From DYEC01 sp034434695 (GTDB lineage Bacteria > Chloroflexota > Anaerolineae > Anaerolineales > Anaerolineaceae), in contig DAOTYY010000085.1 of the NCBI GenBank assembly GCA_034434695.1, positions 1 to 36,510 of the forward strand: DNA of 36,510 nt, in the 5' to 3' direction. The number at the start of each line of letters is the position of its first letter. Position 1 is the stretch's first letter. A program made the position numbers and the translations under genes. The notes beneath the pieces were generated by a model, which worked only from the letters and a program-made list of their open reading frames with translations, searched no databases and was not told the DNA's origin. This document shows positions 21,978 through 30,693 of the stretch, one piece after another.

Positions 21978-23015
21978 CTAAAAAAATACTTTTGCCACTT
22001 TGAGCGCCTTCTGTTTCCAAGGCACGCGATGGGTCACGCCCTCTTCTCCAGAGAAATGATCCTTGTTTTGCAAATACCAGCGGTAGTTGCGCAGCAACGC
22101 ATCTTTGTTGGAATATTTTGGGCGGAATTGCAGAGTTTGCTGTGCTTTTTCAATCGAAACAAAAGAGTCTTTTGACGCCGTTTCGTAAATCCAAGGGTAA
22201 AGCGGAGAGAGCTTGAGCGCTTCCAGAACTTTCAGAGCCAGAACCACTGGACCAGCCGGAAAGGGGATAATGCGTTTCCCAAAGCCAGCTTCGTCCAAAA
22301 CAGCCTGATAATCCTCGCTCATAGTGGTGAACTCGGCTGCTCCGATATTGAACGTGTCGTTGACCAGCGTTTCGTCCAGCATCATGCAAGCCCAGATTGC
22401 TTCACACAGATCTTCCACGTCCAAAAGCTGATAGCGGTTCTTGCCAGAGCCAATCATCGGGAAATTGCGTCCCTCGCTTGCCCACTCGTAGAAAATGGCG
22501 AACACCCCTAGCCGTTCCGGTCCGATGAATGATTTGGGTCTTAAGATTGGGACACACATTCCCCTCTGGCGATATTCCAGGCAAACCTCTTCAGCTTGAA
22601 TTTTGGCTTTCCCGTAAGGTCCCACACCGATCAATGGGTCTGTTTCGTAGATTGGGTGATGGTCCGGGGCCCCATACACAGCGGTGCTTGAGATATGAAT
22701 AAAACGCTTAACGCCATATTCCAATGCCTGTTGAAGAACGATGCGAGTTCCTTCAACATCGGTAGAGAAAATTTCTTCAGGTGTATATAGAGGCAGTGCC
22801 GCTGCAGTATGAACGACGATGTCGGCGCCGCGCATACTTTCCCGAACGGCTTGGGGGTCGCGAATATCCCCCTGGCGGAAGTTGATATAAGGACGTTCCG
22901 GGTAGGTAAAGTCCACCAGATCAATACCGGCAATGTTTTCAATTCCTTTATCACGCAGATAACGAACCAGATTGATACTTAAGAACCCGCTGATCCCGGT
23001 GATATAGATGTTCAT
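21978..23015 (-). CDS. NAD-dependent sugar epimerase/dehydratase
   Basis: 345 residues of the extended short-chain dehydrogenase family. The Rossmann motif is TGISGFLS (6-13), where the last glycine of the usual TGxxGxxG is serine. IDLVD and the GDIRD nucleotide-binding segments follow, HTAAALP precedes the active site, and the catalytic Tyr134/Lys138 pair lies in YGKAK with SST at 109-111. The C-terminal substrate domain is complete (PYxKFIG-like RPKSFIGPERLG, FNIGA). The exact sugar-nucleotide substrate cannot be told. It lies on the opposite strand from the glycan operon that starts 305 bases away and probably supplies it or an adjacent pathway. The redoxin pseudogene starts 27 bases after its stop. 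Confidence 0.88.
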   Translation of the reverse strand: MNIYITGISGFLSINLVRYLRDKGIENIAGIDLVDFTYPERPYINFRQGDIRDPQAVRESMRGADIVVHTAAALPLYTPEEIFSTDVEGTRIVLQQALEYGVKRFIHISSTAVYGAPDHHPIYETDPLIGVGPYGKAKIQAEEVCLEYRQRGMCVPILRPKSFIGPERLGVFAIFYEWASEGRNFPMIGSGKNRYQLLDVEDLCEAIWACMMLDETLVNDTFNIGAAEFTTMSEDYQAVLDEAGFGKRIIPFPAGPVVLALKVLEALKLSPLYPWIYETASKDSFVSIEKAQQTLQFRPKYSNKDALLRNYRWYLQNKDHFSGEEGVTHRVPWKQKALKVAKVFF

Positions 23016-23092
23016 GTTGTTTAATGCCCTTATCTTAAAAATTTAATGTGTGCTTTTGTTCCTCAACGATTTTTTGGCGTGCAACGTGCGAC

Positions 23093-23098
23093 ATTATA
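23093..23098 (-). promoter_or_regulatory. -10 box for the epimerase gene
   Basis: Read on the minus strand the box is a perfect TATAAT, 77 bases before the epimerase ATG. A consensus -35 is not seen. The leader would be about 70 bases. Confidence 0.4.
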
Positions 23099-23132
23099 CC
23101 TTATTTATTTTGGAAATTTTTAGCCGCTCCCC

Positions 23133-23159
23133 TTAACAATTTTGTTAAAAATATAACAA
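23133..23159. repeat. Palindrome with a third half-site in the divergent intergenic region
   Basis: TTAACAA (23133-23139) and TTGTTAA (23142-23148) form a perfect palindrome with a 2-base centre. TAACAA (23154-23159) repeats one arm, so TTGTTA and TAACAA pair a second time. The 305-base gap between the divergent epimerase and glycosyltransferase genes is AT-rich and otherwise holds only the promoter-like boxes, including TGCTAAAAT (23168-23176), an extended -10 pointing right. The repeat may be an operator shared by both genes. Confidence 0.35.
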
Positions 23160-23320
23160 GGAATAAATGCTAAAATTAAAGACACGAGAGTGTTAAAAAA
23201 AAACAAAAACTGACTCCTACTATGGTGCTAGAGTGGTAAATTCTTCGTATAGATATGCGTCAAATATGATTTTTCAACGTCCTCTTAAGGCACATTTCTA
23301 CACCCATTCGTAAAATCATT

Positions 23321-24301
23321 ATGGCAATCCTTAGGCGGAAAAATATTCTACAGGATGAGGCACATAAACTTGCCAGTGAAGAGCCGATTACTGCAAGACG
23401 GCTCAGAAAGCGCAATATTGTGGTTTTGATCCCTGCATATAATGAGGAACGTTTTATCGGCAGTATGGTACTTAAACTCCAGAGTTTGCCGGTGACAGTA
23501 GTGGTTGTAGATGACGGGTCCGAAGATGATACCGCAAATCTTGCCGAGCGTGCAGGCGCTATTGTGGTGAGACAACCTGAAAACAAAGGGAAAGCTGAAG
23601 CATTGAATGCTGGTTTTCAAGTGGTCCAGCAATTAAATCCAGAAGTAGTGGTCACTATTGATGGCGATCTACAGCACTATCCAGAGGAACTGCCCCGCTT
23701 GGTACAACCCATCCTCGAGAATCGGGCTGATATCGTTATTGGTTCTCGCTATCTGGCTAAAACTTCAGGGGTTCCAAGACACCGAAGGCTTGCTCATTTG
23801 TTCTTTAGATATTTTACGAACTGGATTTCCGGAACTTCAGTCAGCGATACACAAAGCGGTTATCGAGCTTTTTCACCGCAGGCATGTCGGCATTTGTTTC
23901 ACTCTAAAGGATTTGCAGTGGAATCTGAAATGCAGTTTATTGCTCGCGAACATAAGTTGAGAATATTAGAAGTACCAGTATCTGTTCGATACGATGATAA
24001 ACCAAAGCGGTCTGTCTGGCAACAGGGATTTGATGTGTTGGCTGGGATTCTTAAGTTAACCGGGCAGTATCGTCCACTTTTGTTTTTTGGTGTTCCCGGC
24101 GTAGCCCTATTGCTAGGAGGAATGGCACTAGGAATTTGGGTAGTTGAACGATTCAGACAAGCAAAAGAGCTGCCAGTGGGATTTGCTATGTTGTGTGTTT
24201 TACTTTCGACACTCGGACTGATTATGTTATCCACAGGTTTTACGCTGCATTCGATACGAGGTCTAATTACGGACATGCTCAAGGATCTAAAGAGACGATG
24301 A
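23321..24301 (+). CDS. Polyprenyl-phosphate-type glycosyltransferase (GT2, DPM1-like) with two membrane helices
   Basis: 326 residues. The GT2 catalytic domain spans about 30-230: VVLIPAYNEERFIG, VVVDDGSEDDT, NKGKAEALNAGF, the metal-binding VTIDGDLQHYPEELP and SGYRAFS. Two C-terminal transmembrane helices (about 245-270 and 285-308) follow, as in enzymes that load a sugar onto dolichyl or undecaprenyl phosphate. The product would be the lipid-linked sugar donor for later steps. It heads the glycan operon. No Shine-Dalgarno is seen before the ATG; TAAAAT (23311-23316) immediately upstream might be a close -10. Its stop overlaps the next gene (ATGA). Substrate sugar unknown. Confidence 0.85.
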   Translation: MAILRRKNILQDEAHKLASEEPITARRLRKRNIVVLIPAYNEERFIGSMVLKLQSLPVTVVVVDDGSEDDTANLAERAGAIVVRQPENKGKAEALNAGFQVVQQLNPEVVVTIDGDLQHYPEELPRLVQPILENRADIVIGSRYLAKTSGVPRHRRLAHLFFRYFTNWISGTSVSDTQSGYRAFSPQACRHLFHSKGFAVESEMQFIAREHKLRILEVPVSVRYDDKPKRSVWQQGFDVLAGILKLTGQYRPLLFFGVPGVALLLGGMALGIWVVERFRQAKELPVGFAMLCVLLSTLGLIMLSTGFTLHSIRGLITDMLKDLKRR

Positions 24302-25113
24302 CCAATTTGGGCCTGCCCGAAAGACTACCCCGCATCAGTGTTGTAACACCCTCCTATAATCAGGTTCGGTTTATTGAGCAGACGATCCAGTCAGTATTGT
24401 CTCAAAATTATCCTGGCCTGGAATACTTTGTCATTGATGGGGGATCAACGGACGGCACGTTAGATGTCTTACGCCGCTACAGTGACTGCCTCATCTGGGT
24501 TAGCGAAAGAGATAAAGGGCAGGCAAATGCTATTAATAAAGGCTTACGAATGGCAAGCGGGGAGATTGTCGCCTATCTCAATGCAGATGACATGTACGAG
24601 GCTAATGCACTGTTTCAAGTTGGCAATTACTTCGCTAATCATACAGAAGCCATGTGGATTACTGGACAATGTCACAACATAGATGAACAAGGCAGGATCA
24701 TCCGGCGTGGTATAAGCTGGTATAAGAATTTCTGGCTGCGTGTAGGCAGCTACGCCATTTTGCAGGTATTGAACTTTATTGCACAGCCAGCTACATTCTG
24801 GCGGCGTTGTCTATTAGAGAAACTTGGGTACCTGGATGAAAGCTTAAATTACACAATGGACTATGAATACTGGCTGCGAATCGGACGAGTTTATCCCATT
24901 CATCGTTTACATAGTCCGTTAGCTCGGTTTCGGATTCACTCTACTTCAAAGTCAGGTCAGACGTCTTATAACCAGTTTGATGAGGAATTATTGGTTGCTA
25001 GAAGGTACGGCAAAGGTATTCCTATCCTTTTACATCAAATGCATCGTTTTCTGACAGTTCAAGTCTATTCCCATTACTTTAGGCAGGGGCGATTGACAAA
25101 AGTGTGGCTGTGA
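24298..25113 (+). CDS. Family 2 glycosyltransferase
   Basis: 271 residues, ATGA overlap with the previous gene. GT-A fold motifs are plain: ISVVTPSYNQVRFIEQTIQSVL, FVIDGGSTDGT, WVSERDKGQANAINKGL and the metal-binding AYLNADDMY. QPATFWRR and TMDYEYWLRIG near the C-terminus are typical of the WcaA/SpsA-like group that adds a sugar to a lipid-linked or growing chain. There is no transmembrane segment. The donor and acceptor are unknown. The stop overlaps the ATG of the next gene. Confidence 0.88.
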   Translation: MTNLGLPERLPRISVVTPSYNQVRFIEQTIQSVLSQNYPGLEYFVIDGGSTDGTLDVLRRYSDCLIWVSERDKGQANAINKGLRMASGEIVAYLNADDMYEANALFQVGNYFANHTEAMWITGQCHNIDEQGRIIRRGISWYKNFWLRVGSYAILQVLNFIAQPATFWRRCLLEKLGYLDESLNYTMDYEYWLRIGRVYPIHRLHSPLARFRIHSTSKSGQTSYNQFDEELLVARRYGKGIPILLHQMHRFLTVQVYSHYFRQGRLTKVWL

Positions 25114-26090
25114 TGACAGGAGAACGTGTGCTGGTTACCGGTGGTTCTGGATTTATTGGTACGAATCTTGTAGAGCACTTTGTTGAACGGGGGTGCCAGG
25201 TAACTAATCTGGATATTCTGTCGCCTCGTAATCCTAGTTATCATTCATTTTGGCAAAAGGTGGATATCCTGGACCGACAGAAACTTCTTGAGGCTATACA
25301 AGCATTTGCTCCGCATTACATACTTCATTTTGCTGCGCGAACCGATTTGGGAGAAAGGCGTAATCTGGCTGGATATGCTGCAAATATCGAAGGAATTTGT
25401 AATTTAATTGATGCTGTACGATTAACTCCATCCGTAAAACGGGTCATTTTTGCTTCCAGTCAGTTGGTGTGCAGGCTGGGGTACGTCCCACATCATGAAT
25501 TGGACTACTGTCCAAGCACTTTGTATGGATTAAGTAAAATGATTGGAGAGCGTATTGTACGCACTGCAGATGAATTCGGAGCAGTCTGGTGCATTGTCCG
25601 TCCTACTTCGCTTTGGGGTCCATGGTTTGACGTACCATACAAGAATTTCTTTGAAGCAATTGCTAACAACCTTTATGTTCACCCCGGTAAGATTGTGACA
25701 CGAAAGCAGTGGGGGTTTGTTAAGAATGCAGTTTATCAAGTGGAAAGACTTTTAGAAGTCTCAGATGAAGTGATCCATAAAAAGCTCTTTTATCTAGCAG
25801 ATTATCACCCGCTAGAATTGCGTCAGTTTGCAAATATGGTCCAAGAGGCATTTGGCTCAAAGCCTATTCGCACTTTACCATTTAGCCTGCTTAGGTTGAT
25901 CGCGCGTATCGGGGATTTGCTGCGTCAATTTGGATGGCACAATCCACCATTAACCAGTTTTCGCTTAAATAATATTATCACGGATGAACTTTGTGACATT
26001 GCCCCATTGGATTCACTCGTTGGCGACTTGCCTTACACCACTGAGCAAGGAATTAAAATCACGGTTGAGTGGATGAGGTACAAAAAATGA
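25113..26090 (+). CDS. NAD-dependent epimerase/dehydratase
   Basis: 325 residues from the ATG at 25113, whose first base is the last base of the preceding stop; two upstream GTG codons would overlap more. The Rossmann loop is TGGSGFIG (9-16) with LDILS, and LHFAARTDLG follows. The Tyr138/Lys142 pair lies in YGLSK, with SSQ at 115-117 as the serine site. WGFVKN and the C-terminal lobe complete the extended SDR fold. It probably makes or reshapes a nucleotide-sugar donor for the cluster. It ends in an ATGA overlap with the Alg14-like gene. Confidence 0.86.
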   Translation: MTGERVLVTGGSGFIGTNLVEHFVERGCQVTNLDILSPRNPSYHSFWQKVDILDRQKLLEAIQAFAPHYILHFAARTDLGERRNLAGYAANIEGICNLIDAVRLTPSVKRVIFASSQLVCRLGYVPHHELDYCPSTLYGLSKMIGERIVRTADEFGAVWCIVRPTSLWGPWFDVPYKNFFEAIANNLYVHPGKIVTRKQWGFVKNAVYQVERLLEVSDEVIHKKLFYLADYHPLELRQFANMVQEAFGSKPIRTLPFSLLRLIARIGDLLRQFGWHNPPLTSFRLNNIITDELCDIAPLDSLVGDLPYTTEQGIKITVEWMRYKK

Positions 26091-26536
26091 AAATAGCCCT
26101 AGTATGTACACATGGAGGACATCTGACCGAACTCTTGCGACTACTAAAAGCATTTGACGGACACGAGATTTTCTTTGCAACGCATTACAGCGCCAGAGAT
26201 GAGGAGATTAAAGCCATTGCTCCAGTATACTTCTGCAAGAACATTGGAGCGCGCATTCATCGCTTTGGGTGGGCAGTCATCTGGGCGTTGTGGATTTTAC
26301 TAAAAGAGAAACCAGATGTCATTGTCAGCACTGGTTCAGAAATTGCGCTGCCTTTTTTCTTCTGGGGTAAGCTGCTGGGAATACGCTCAATTTTCATTGA
26401 GAGTTGGTGCCGTGTCGAAAAACTTTCGCGAACTGGCAAGCTGGCTTATCCACTCGTGGATGAGTTTTGGGTACAATGGCCGCAGCTTCTTTGCGTTTGT
26501 GGCAAGAAAGCGCGCTACCATGGATCAGTGATATGA
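26087..26536 (+). CDS. Alg14-like glycosyltransferase membrane subunit
   Basis: 149 residues. It matches the bacterial Alg14/PssD/EpsF-type subunit: MKIALVCTHGGHLTELLRL, FFATHYSARDEE, PDVIVSTGSEIALPFFFWGKLLG, FIESWCRVEKLSRTGKL and FWVQWPQL. In eukaryotes Alg14 anchors Alg13 to the membrane and forms the acceptor half of an N-acetylglucosaminyltransferase that acts on a lipid-linked sugar; bacterial pairs act on undecaprenyl-linked intermediates. The hydrophobic stretch near 63-75 could contact the membrane. The following Alg13-like gene overlaps it by ATGA, so the enzyme is likely a two-subunit complex. Confidence 0.87.
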   Translation: MKIALVCTHGGHLTELLRLLKAFDGHEIFFATHYSARDEEIKAIAPVYFCKNIGARIHRFGWAVIWALWILLKEKPDVIVSTGSEIALPFFFWGKLLGIRSIFIESWCRVEKLSRTGKLAYPLVDEFWVQWPQLLCVCGKKARYHGSVI

Positions 26537-27051
26537 TTTTTGTTACGGTTGGTACACACGATCAAGGCTTCGAACGTCTGGTCAAAGCAGCGGATGAGTT
26601 GGCAACTCTTGTTGAAGGAGAACCAGTCCTTATTCAAACGGGATGTTCTGACTATATCCCCATCCACGCGGATTATTTTCGTTATTCCGATAGCCAGAGC
26701 ATTAACAAGTTCATTCAACAAGCGCGAATTGTCATCTCACAGGCATCTGCAGGTACGATTATTGCTGTCTTTCTGTTAAATAAGCCGCTGATCATCATCC
26801 CTCGGCTAAGAAAATTTAACGAGAATTGGACAGATCATCAAATAGAACTCGCTAGCGCATTGCATGAGCAAGGAAGAGCTTTGGCTATCCTAAACGAACA
26901 ATTGAATGGACAAGTATTGAAAGAGGCGCTTAACAAAGTCCCTCAGTTTAGCTCAACTTTCGATGGCTCTACCAGTTTGATACAGGCATTGCGTAATCAA
27001 CTGAACACGTGGGAACAGCACAGGAATAAATTTCATATAGAGAAACGATAA
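26533..27051 (+). CDS. Alg13-like glycosyltransferase catalytic subunit
   Basis: 172 residues from the ATG that overlaps the previous stop; an upstream in-frame ATG lies well inside the Alg14-like gene. The Alg13/GT28 C-terminal-half pattern is visible: MIFVTVGTHDQGFERLVKA, VLIQTGCSDY, ARIVISQASAGTI and NKPLIIIPRL, then NENWTDHQIELASALHEQG. This half binds the UDP-sugar donor in GT-B enzymes of the MurG type. With the preceding Alg14-like protein it should add N-acetylglucosamine or a related hexose to a lipid-linked acceptor. Confidence 0.87.
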   Translation: MIFVTVGTHDQGFERLVKAADELATLVEGEPVLIQTGCSDYIPIHADYFRYSDSQSINKFIQQARIVISQASAGTIIAVFLLNKPLIIIPRLRKFNENWTDHQIELASALHEQGRALAILNEQLNGQVLKEALNKVPQFSSTFDGSTSLIQALRNQLNTWEQHRNKFHIEKR

Positions 27052-28197
27052 ATGCGTATCGGTATGATTTTTTCGACTCCTTTTCCACCCCAAGAGGGAA
27101 TTGGTTTCTATGTATGGAATCTTTCCCGTTGGTTAGTATCGCAGGGACATGAGGTGCATTTGATAACACGCGGAGGACTATTTTCTGATCAGTACATCAC
27201 ACCGGAAGGTATATTTGTTTGGAAGCCCTGTTTTCTTCCGCTGTATCCTTTTCATGTTCAATTTCATAATTTGTTTGTTAATCGGCTTACTCATCAGCTT
27301 GAAAACAAACTTGATTTGTTTCACCTGCACAGTCCTCTGGTCAAAATGCCGCAAACTGGATTGCCTACTATCGCTACTATTCACACTCCTATCAAAGGAG
27401 ATAGTCGAGCAGTCAAAGTAAGCGATATATATAGTTTACTTATCAAGTTACAAACTCCTTTTAGCTTGAGAGTGGAAACCGAGTTAATGCACAGAGTTCA
27501 TAGGTTAACCACGGTAGCAAATACTGTCAGGCGGGAATTTACAGAATATGGGATAAACCCACAACGTGTCGCTGTTCTTGGAAATGGTGTAGACATAGAT
27601 CTTTTCAAACCCGCCCAAATACTAATGCCAAACGATCAGCCTATGTATGTCTTAACAGTAGGCAGACTTGCACCTCGCAAAGGTTTAGAAGACTTAATCC
27701 AAAGCGCTAAGATTGTTCTCAAATACCATCCTAATTTACGATTTATTGTCTTAGGCGAAGGGCCCTTAAGACCCAACCTCCAGCGTCTAGTTACACAGCT
27801 TAACTTAAAAGATAGTGTGTTTCTTCTTGGTCATGTTCATCAGCGTACAAGGCTGATTTCGTATTATCAGCATTGTATGATGTATGTACATCCTTCTCAC
27901 TATGAAGGACTACCTACCAGTTTACTGGAAGCAATGGCTTGTGGCAGACCCGTCATTGCCGCTGCGGTGAGCGGCAATCTGGACATAATCGAAAATCAAA
28001 AGAACGGCTTACTTGTTCCGCCTCATCAGCCTGAACAGTTGGCTGATGCTATCTTGAATCTTATTGCAAAACCTACGTTGGCGCAACAGATGGGCATAGA
28101 AGCCCGCGCGACCGTATGTAATCATTATTCGTGGGATGTAGTAGGAAAACGCTACTTGCAAGAGTATCAGGTACTGTTAGGAGAAAGTAAAAAGTGA
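27052..28197 (+). CDS. Glycosyltransferase family 4
   Basis: 381 residues, starting directly after the previous stop. A GT-B retaining enzyme: the N-terminal lobe has GIGFYVWNLSRWLVSQGHEVHLIT, and the C-terminal lobe has VLTVGRLAPRKGLEDLI, FIVLGEGPLR, VFLLGHV and the donor-binding HPSHYEGLPTSLLEAMACGRPVIA with the E-x7-E pair. There is no membrane helix. It would transfer a hexose from a nucleotide donor to the growing glycan. The 3' end overlaps the next gene by GTGA. Confidence 0.9.
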   Translation: MRIGMIFSTPFPPQEGIGFYVWNLSRWLVSQGHEVHLITRGGLFSDQYITPEGIFVWKPCFLPLYPFHVQFHNLFVNRLTHQLENKLDLFHLHSPLVKMPQTGLPTIATIHTPIKGDSRAVKVSDIYSLLIKLQTPFSLRVETELMHRVHRLTTVANTVRREFTEYGINPQRVAVLGNGVDIDLFKPAQILMPNDQPMYVLTVGRLAPRKGLEDLIQSAKIVLKYHPNLRFIVLGEGPLRPNLQRLVTQLNLKDSVFLLGHVHQRTRLISYYQHCMMYVHPSHYEGLPTSLLEAMACGRPVIAAAVSGNLDIIENQKNGLLVPPHQPEQLADAILNLIAKPTLAQQMGIEARATVCNHYSWDVVGKRYLQEYQVLLGESKK

Positions 28198-29396
28198 GCA
28201 AAGCGAAAAAGAGCGTTTGCCTGATCGTATCTGGGTTGAAGACAACAAACATGCGTCTTCAACCATGGCGCTACCTTACCGAAGTTGCCGTGCAGTTATT
28301 CAAGCGTGATCATATTGTGAACATTGTTACCGATTCCTTCAGTTCCAGCGATTTGTCATTAGAGGTGCCGATATACCGCCTAACTTCCACACACCAGTTT
28401 ACTTGGCAAAAGAACCGGGAACTGTCAAGCATACTACATGTGCTTGATCCTCAAGTCGTGCTCTGGAATGTTGGTGTGACCAGCTTTATTCACCAGGATT
28501 TACCTCTCAATGATAAACGTCTTCACATAGGCATTTTCACTGCGCCGCTTTATACGATGACAGAGATGAAAAACTTGGGTTTGCCAAAACTACTCCGCAA
28601 TTGGTCATTTAGCGCCGTTCATCTCATAGGAGCGTTTTCTCCTAGATGGATGCTGCGAGAGGGGGTAAAGCGCAATCCATTTCGACTGATTGTTACCCAA
28701 ACCAAAACTACTGCCCAAAGATTAGCGGAAAAGTTCTGGGAAGGTGCAATAGCGGTTATTCACCCTGGAGTAGATGAAATCTGGGCTTCTTCTCTCAATC
28801 AGCTTTCGTCACCTCGTACTGCTTTGGGACTTTCGACAGGTGAATTCCTGATTGGCTATTTTGGCGCGCTCAGTCCAGTTCGCGGCATTCAAACCCTGAT
28901 TTGCTCCATTGCAAATTTAAGGGGCATGCACCAACAAGTGCGATTAGTCATCCTTGCCCGTCCCTCGATGGAAAAAGGCAAAGCCGAGCTCAGAACAACC
29001 AGACGACTAATAAGTCATCTGGGTCTGAAGGAGAAGACTCATCTGATAGAAATCAATCTTCCTCCCCCCGAGTTAGTGCGCTGGGTTGCTGCATGTGACC
29101 TTGTAGCTTTACCTTTTGAATTGGTTCTTTCAGATGCACCGCTCTCCTTGATTGAAGCTCAAGCCTTAGGAAAACCTGTGGTTACTACTCGCATCAGCTG
29201 CTTGCCGGAACTGCTGAATTCGAGAGGCTACCTAGCAGAGCCAGGAAGTGTTGTATCCCTTACGTGCACATTGCAAAGAGCAATTGAAGAAACGCAAATA
29301 AAGAACTCTCAAACATTTCAATCGGGGTCGTTCGCTCAAGTGCGTAGTTGGCAAAAGCTAGGAGAAGAATGGTCAGAACTGATAGAAACATTATGA
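28194..29396 (+). CDS. GT4-type glycosyltransferase, divergent N-terminal lobe
   Basis: 400 residues, GTG start inside the previous stop (GTGA). The C-terminal lobe is GT-B: IGYFGALSPVRGIQTLI, RLVILARPSMEK, WVAACDLVALPFEL and APLSLIEAQALGKPVVTTRISCLPEL. The usual E-x7-E is represented by the ELVLSDAPLSLIEAQ stretch. The N-terminal lobe (1-180) is less typical but keeps the alternating hydrophobic pattern. It probably acts after the preceding GT4. The stop overlaps the next start (ATGA). Confidence 0.8.
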   Translation: MSKAKKSVCLIVSGLKTTNMRLQPWRYLTEVAVQLFKRDHIVNIVTDSFSSSDLSLEVPIYRLTSTHQFTWQKNRELSSILHVLDPQVVLWNVGVTSFIHQDLPLNDKRLHIGIFTAPLYTMTEMKNLGLPKLLRNWSFSAVHLIGAFSPRWMLREGVKRNPFRLIVTQTKTTAQRLAEKFWEGAIAVIHPGVDEIWASSLNQLSSPRTALGLSTGEFLIGYFGALSPVRGIQTLICSIANLRGMHQQVRLVILARPSMEKGKAELRTTRRLISHLGLKEKTHLIEINLPPPELVRWVAACDLVALPFELVLSDAPLSLIEAQALGKPVVTTRISCLPELLNSRGYLAEPGSVVSLTCTLQRAIEETQIKNSQTFQSGSFAQVRSWQKLGEEWSELIETL

Positions 29397-30055
29397 AAAT
29401 AGAAGGTCAGCATCCGCGTTTTATCTATATTACAGGTTGTGATGGAACTGGCAAAAGCACCCAAACTTCTTTGCTGTTATCTCATTTACGTGGAAAAGGT
29501 ATCCAAACCCAGCATGTCTGGCTGCGCTTTCCGTTTTTTCTAAGTGTTCCCTTTTTGGTCTATGCCCGCTTTCGAGGATATAGCTGGTATGAGAAAGTTG
29601 GAAATGTACGACATGGATATTGGGATTTCCGTCGTTCAACCATACTTCGATTGTTGTTGCCATGGACATTACTTTTTGATGCAGCGTTTGCTGGATTTTT
29701 TAAGATCTATCTGCCCATGTGGTGCGGGACAACGATCGTTTGTGAACGTTTTGTGCTTGATATGCTGGTAGACCTTGCTGTTGCTGGGGTTATTTCAGGC
29801 TTTCAGTTGCAGCCGCCTGTAAACTTATATTTGAAGCTGTTGCCGAAGAATGCAATGATCCTTATCTTGACGCTTGATTATGCAGATACAGTCCGCCAGA
29901 GACGCCCAGATTTGAAAAGTGACTGGCAGTTAGAGAAGAGATTAGATGCATTTCGGCTGCTTGCTGAACAATTGGGATATCCAATGATTTCCTCTCAACC
30001 GTCAATAAAGGAGGTCGCTCATCAAATTCTTAGGATTGTTGAGTGTGCATCGTGA
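29393..30055 (+). CDS. Thymidylate-kinase-like P-loop protein in the glycan operon
   Basis: 220 residues. The P-loop ITGCDGTGKSTQ (about 14-24) and the overall layout look like thymidylate kinase, but the rest departs from it: the DR-Y-x-D segment is replaced by a CERFVLDMLVD stretch, hydrophobic runs (FFLSVPFLVYARF, LLLPWTLLFDAAFAGFF) fill the middle, and the C-terminal half has LILTLDYADTVRQRRPD. A normal tmk is at 15626, so this copy is unlikely to serve DNA synthesis. Placed between a GT4 and a nucleotidyltransferase and overlapping both, it may phosphorylate a sugar, lipid or glycan intermediate; that is inference. Hydrophobic segments suggest membrane association. Confidence 0.65.
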   Translation: MKIEGQHPRFIYITGCDGTGKSTQTSLLLSHLRGKGIQTQHVWLRFPFFLSVPFLVYARFRGYSWYEKVGNVRHGYWDFRRSTILRLLLPWTLLFDAAFAGFFKIYLPMWCGTTIVCERFVLDMLVDLAVAGVISGFQLQPPVNLYLKLLPKNAMILILTLDYADTVRQRRPDLKSDWQLEKRLDAFRLLAEQLGYPMISSQPSIKEVAHQILRIVECAS

Positions 30056-30693
30056 GTAGAAAAAAGTCCTATGGTAAGCTTCAATCGCATTTTTTGAGCG
30101 TCATTTTCCGCTATCCGGAAACTGCTTTGCTTTCTCATTGGGCTTTTCAAGGGTTGTTCTACATGGGATGGACTGAACGATTATTCAAGATTGGGTTGGA
30201 ATTGCTTCTTATCGTTTTGTTTGCTCTCGTTTTACAAGCAATACTAAAATGGCAAGCAGCTTTATTTGTGAGTTTTCTGATTGTGCATACTCTCAATTTT
30301 CTTTTCAATGGCCAACTTTGGGCAGCGCTTAAGTGTTTTGATCTGGTTCAAACTCCTGACGATAAATTTCTTTCCTATGTTGATGCGCTAGCTCACCGCG
30401 CTAGGCGAGAACCGTCCATTCAGGCGCTCATGGTATATGGCAGTCTGGCAAGAAATGAAAGAACTCTCTCTTCTGATTTTGATGCTCGCATTGTGCGTAA
30501 GCCGGGCTTCATAAACGGTGTTCGCGCCTGTGTTTTCCTGCTCTGCGAACGCAGTCGAGCTTTGTTGACGCGTTTCCCGCTTGATATGTACATAGTCGAC
30601 ACACCTCTCGAACTCAAGAAACTTCGTGTGGATGAACAAAAACAAGCGGTTGACTTAATTGCTCACACAAAAGTTGTTGATAATCGTTCATGA
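30052..30693 (+). CDS. Membrane-anchored pol-beta-type nucleotidyltransferase
   Basis: 213 residues from the GTG overlapping the previous stop (GTGA); a GTG nine bases earlier is also in frame. The N-terminal 50 residues are soluble, then two hydrophobic segments (about 47-65 and 67-86). The C-terminal part is a minimal nucleotidyltransferase fold: YGSLARNE (Gly130, Ser131) then SSDFDARI with Asp142 and Asp144, and a likely third carboxylate Asp178 in PLDMYIVD. This is the G-S-x10-D-x-D pattern of the pol-beta superfamily. With the kinase before it the protein may transfer a nucleotide onto, or activate, a phosphorylated glycan or lipid. The substrate is not known. ATGA overlap with the flippase gene. 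Confidence 0.7.
   Translation: MSRKKSYGKLQSHFLSVIFRYPETALLSHWAFQGLFYMGWTERLFKIGLELLLIVLFALVLQAILKWQAALFVSFLIVHTLNFLFNGQLWAALKCFDLVQTPDDKFLSYVDALAHRARREPSIQALMVYGSLARNERTLSSDFDARIVRKPGFINGVRACVFLLCERSRALLTRFPLDMYIVDTPLELKKLRVDEQKQAVDLIAHTKVVDNRS

Noticed and set aside
29393..30055. Second housekeeping thymidylate kinase
   Set aside because: It lacks the dTMP-binding arginine block seen in the gene at 15626 and has hydrophobic insertions, so only a TMK-like fold is claimed.
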